This document shows positions 17,043 through 18,046 of a DNA stretch of 18,046 nucleotides, piece after piece. Source of the stretch: Flavobacterium sp. (lineage in GTDB: Bacteria > Bacteroidota > Bacteroidia > Flavobacteriales > Flavobacteriaceae); the NCBI GenBank assembly GCA_019105125.1, contig JAHRWO010000136.1, positions 1 through 18,046 on the forward strand, written 5' to 3'. The notes under the pieces were generated by a model. It was not told where the DNA came from. It searched no databases and saw nothing but the letters and a program-made list of their open reading frames with translations. The position numbers were made by a program, and so were the translations under genes. Every line of letters starts with the position of its first letter. The first letter of the stretch is position 1.

Positions 17043-17921
17043 TTAAAAATCCAAATATAGTGCGATTATTTTTATTTTTTCGTTAGGCATTCCCTTAATT
17101 TTTGTTAAATCGTCAACATTTTTAATACCGTTATTCATTGTTCTATAAATAACAATTTCTCTTGCTAACGCATAAGTAAAGTAAGGAAATTTTGCTAATT
17201 CTTTTTGAGACAATTCATTTATGGCGATTTTCTTAATTCCACTTTGAGTCTTTGTAGAAAATCGTTTCTCTAAATCCACTAAAGCTTCTGGGCTAATTCC
17301 CCAAATAAATTGAAATTGTTCCATACTCACAAAGCATCCTAATTTATCTTTTTCTTGCAAAATTTTATCCGCTAATTTTTCTCCAATACCATATACCGCA
17401 ATTAAATCTTCGCGTGATGCTGTATTAATATCTTTTTGAATTATCTTTTCTTTTTCCTTTGGTAAAAACTTGTGAAACTTCTCCGAGGTAAAACTTGTTT
17501 TATTTTTTACCCAATCCGGAAACTTGAAGTAAGGACTCACTTTTGCTAAGAAAGCATTTGAAACTTGAGTGACTTGTTGAAACTCTTCAGCAGAATTAAC
17601 AAACTTTCCTTTTTTCCGGTAAGCATGTAGGCGATCTATTTCCTGAATTGTCATCCCTAACTTATACCCTTTATAATCAGTAATGTAATTTGGGTTGAAC
17701 GGATAAATAGTATCCTTTTTGGTAGCTTGCATATTTTTTAAACTATCAATTTCATTTTGCACTGACAACCAAGCTTTATCTTCTGCAGTAGTAGTTTTTG
17801 AAATAAAATTATCTTTTAGAAAAAAATATCCTAATTGAACAACAATAATGATTGCAAACAACAAAAAAATCCCACTTCTGTGTTCTCTTGAAAACCGGAA
17901 GTAGGATTTTAGTTTATTCAT
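17043..17921 (-). CDS. Membrane-anchored helix-hairpin-helix (ComEA-like) protein
   Basis: This 292-residue protein has one N-terminal transmembrane helix (about 17-36), after a basic RFSREHR segment, so its bulk is probably periplasmic. Three helix-hairpin-helix regions follow, at about 75-130, 164-220 and 230-291. The second reads DINTASREDLIAVYGIGEKLADKI, the classic DNA-backbone-binding HhH form seen in ComEA. ComEA binds incoming DNA during natural transformation, and a periplasmic DNA-binding role is possible here. Tandem HhH repeats also occur in type II secretion GspK and other proteins. No competence gene is adjacent; the neighbour is an unrelated acyl-CoA dehydrogenase, and the start ATG at 17919-17921 is clear. 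Confidence 0.85.
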   Translation of the reverse strand: MNKLKSYFRFSREHRSGIFLLFAIIIVVQLGYFFLKDNFISKTTTAEDKAWLSVQNEIDSLKNMQATKKDTIYPFNPNYITDYKGYKLGMTIQEIDRLHAYRKKGKFVNSAEEFQQVTQVSNAFLAKVSPYFKFPDWVKNKTSFTSEKFHKFLPKEKEKIIQKDINTASREDLIAVYGIGEKLADKILQEKDKLGCFVSMEQFQFIWGISPEALVDLEKRFSTKTQSGIKKIAINELSQKELAKFPYFTYALAREIVIYRTMNNGIKNVDDLTKIKGMPNEKIKIIALYLDF

Positions 17922-17931
17922 TTTGAAAAAA

Positions 17932-18000
17932 TTAATCGTTTTTTCTTACTGACTCTTCGTCATTTTCTGAGTAAGTATATGGCTCTTTATAAGGTTTCAT
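17932..18000 (-). CDS. Putative 22-residue small ORF, unknown
   Basis: An ATG at 17998-18000 opens 22 codons ending in TAA, encoding a hydrophilic, charged peptide (MKPYKEPYTYSENDEESVRK plus two residues). An in-frame stop lies five codons upstream, so it is not the tail of a longer gene entering from the right. It is 10 bases before the helix-hairpin-helix gene and could be translated in the same mRNA. A partial -7-like element (TAGGTTTA) lies at 18031-18038. I do not recognise it. An ORF of this size can arise by chance. Confidence 0.3.
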   Translation of the reverse strand: MKPYKEPYTYSENDEESVRKND

Positions 18001-18046
18001 AGTTATAACTTTTTAGAATATATAAATCGTTAAACCTATTACTATA

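Noticed and set aside
17052..17059. TATATTTG before the acyl-CoA dehydrogenase gene as a promoter
   Set aside because: The -7 sequence fits, but no TTTG lies at the right distance and it is inside the end of the upstream coding region.

Overview
The window is a housekeeping stretch of a Bacteroidota chromosome, almost certainly a Flavobacteriaceae (Flavobacterium-like) organism. The evidence is the low-GC sequence, the RpoB/RpoC/EF-Tu/NusG sequences, the -33 TTTG / -7 TAnnTTTG promoter type, and the A-rich leaders without Shine-Dalgarno (SD) sequences in front of nearly every gene. Apart from a short open C-terminus at the extreme left end, all genes lie on the minus strand, so transcription runs from high to low coordinates. 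I found no mobile element, phage, CRISPR array or defence/biosynthetic cassette, and no convincing previously undescribed system.

In transcription order: at the right end there is a putative 22-codon ORF, then a membrane-anchored helix-hairpin-helix (ComEA-like) protein and an acyl-CoA dehydrogenase, closed by a strong terminator (15790-15819). Next is a unit with its own promoter: rpsU (bS21), xerC-type tyrosine recombinase and hpf. rpsU carries a textbook Shine-Dalgarno sequence, which is exceptional in this phylum and matches the known anti-SD-based control of bS21. A terminator-like hairpin separates rpsU from xerC.

A second promoter with identical core elements drives a tRNA cluster (Thr-TGT, Tyr-GTA, Thr-GGT) leading into tuf. 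This is the classical tRNA-tufB arrangement, but the glycine tRNA usually found between Tyr and Thr is absent. After tuf come a terminator-like hairpin with a UUCG loop, tRNA-Trp, secE, nusG, rplK, rplA, rplJ, rplL, an attenuator-like hairpin, rpoB, a small intercistronic hairpin, rpoC and a strong terminator. A DUF3467 gene, another terminator and a GNAT acetyltransferase follow. The acetyltransferase converges on the plus-strand C-terminal fragment, and the two share the TTAA at their stops.

Functionally the window concentrates translation and transcription machinery: elongation factor Tu with its tRNAs, the ribosomal stalk and L1/L11 proteins, NusG, the RNA polymerase core, bS21 and the hibernation factor. 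Most points of interest are regulatory hairpins and promoters between the genes.
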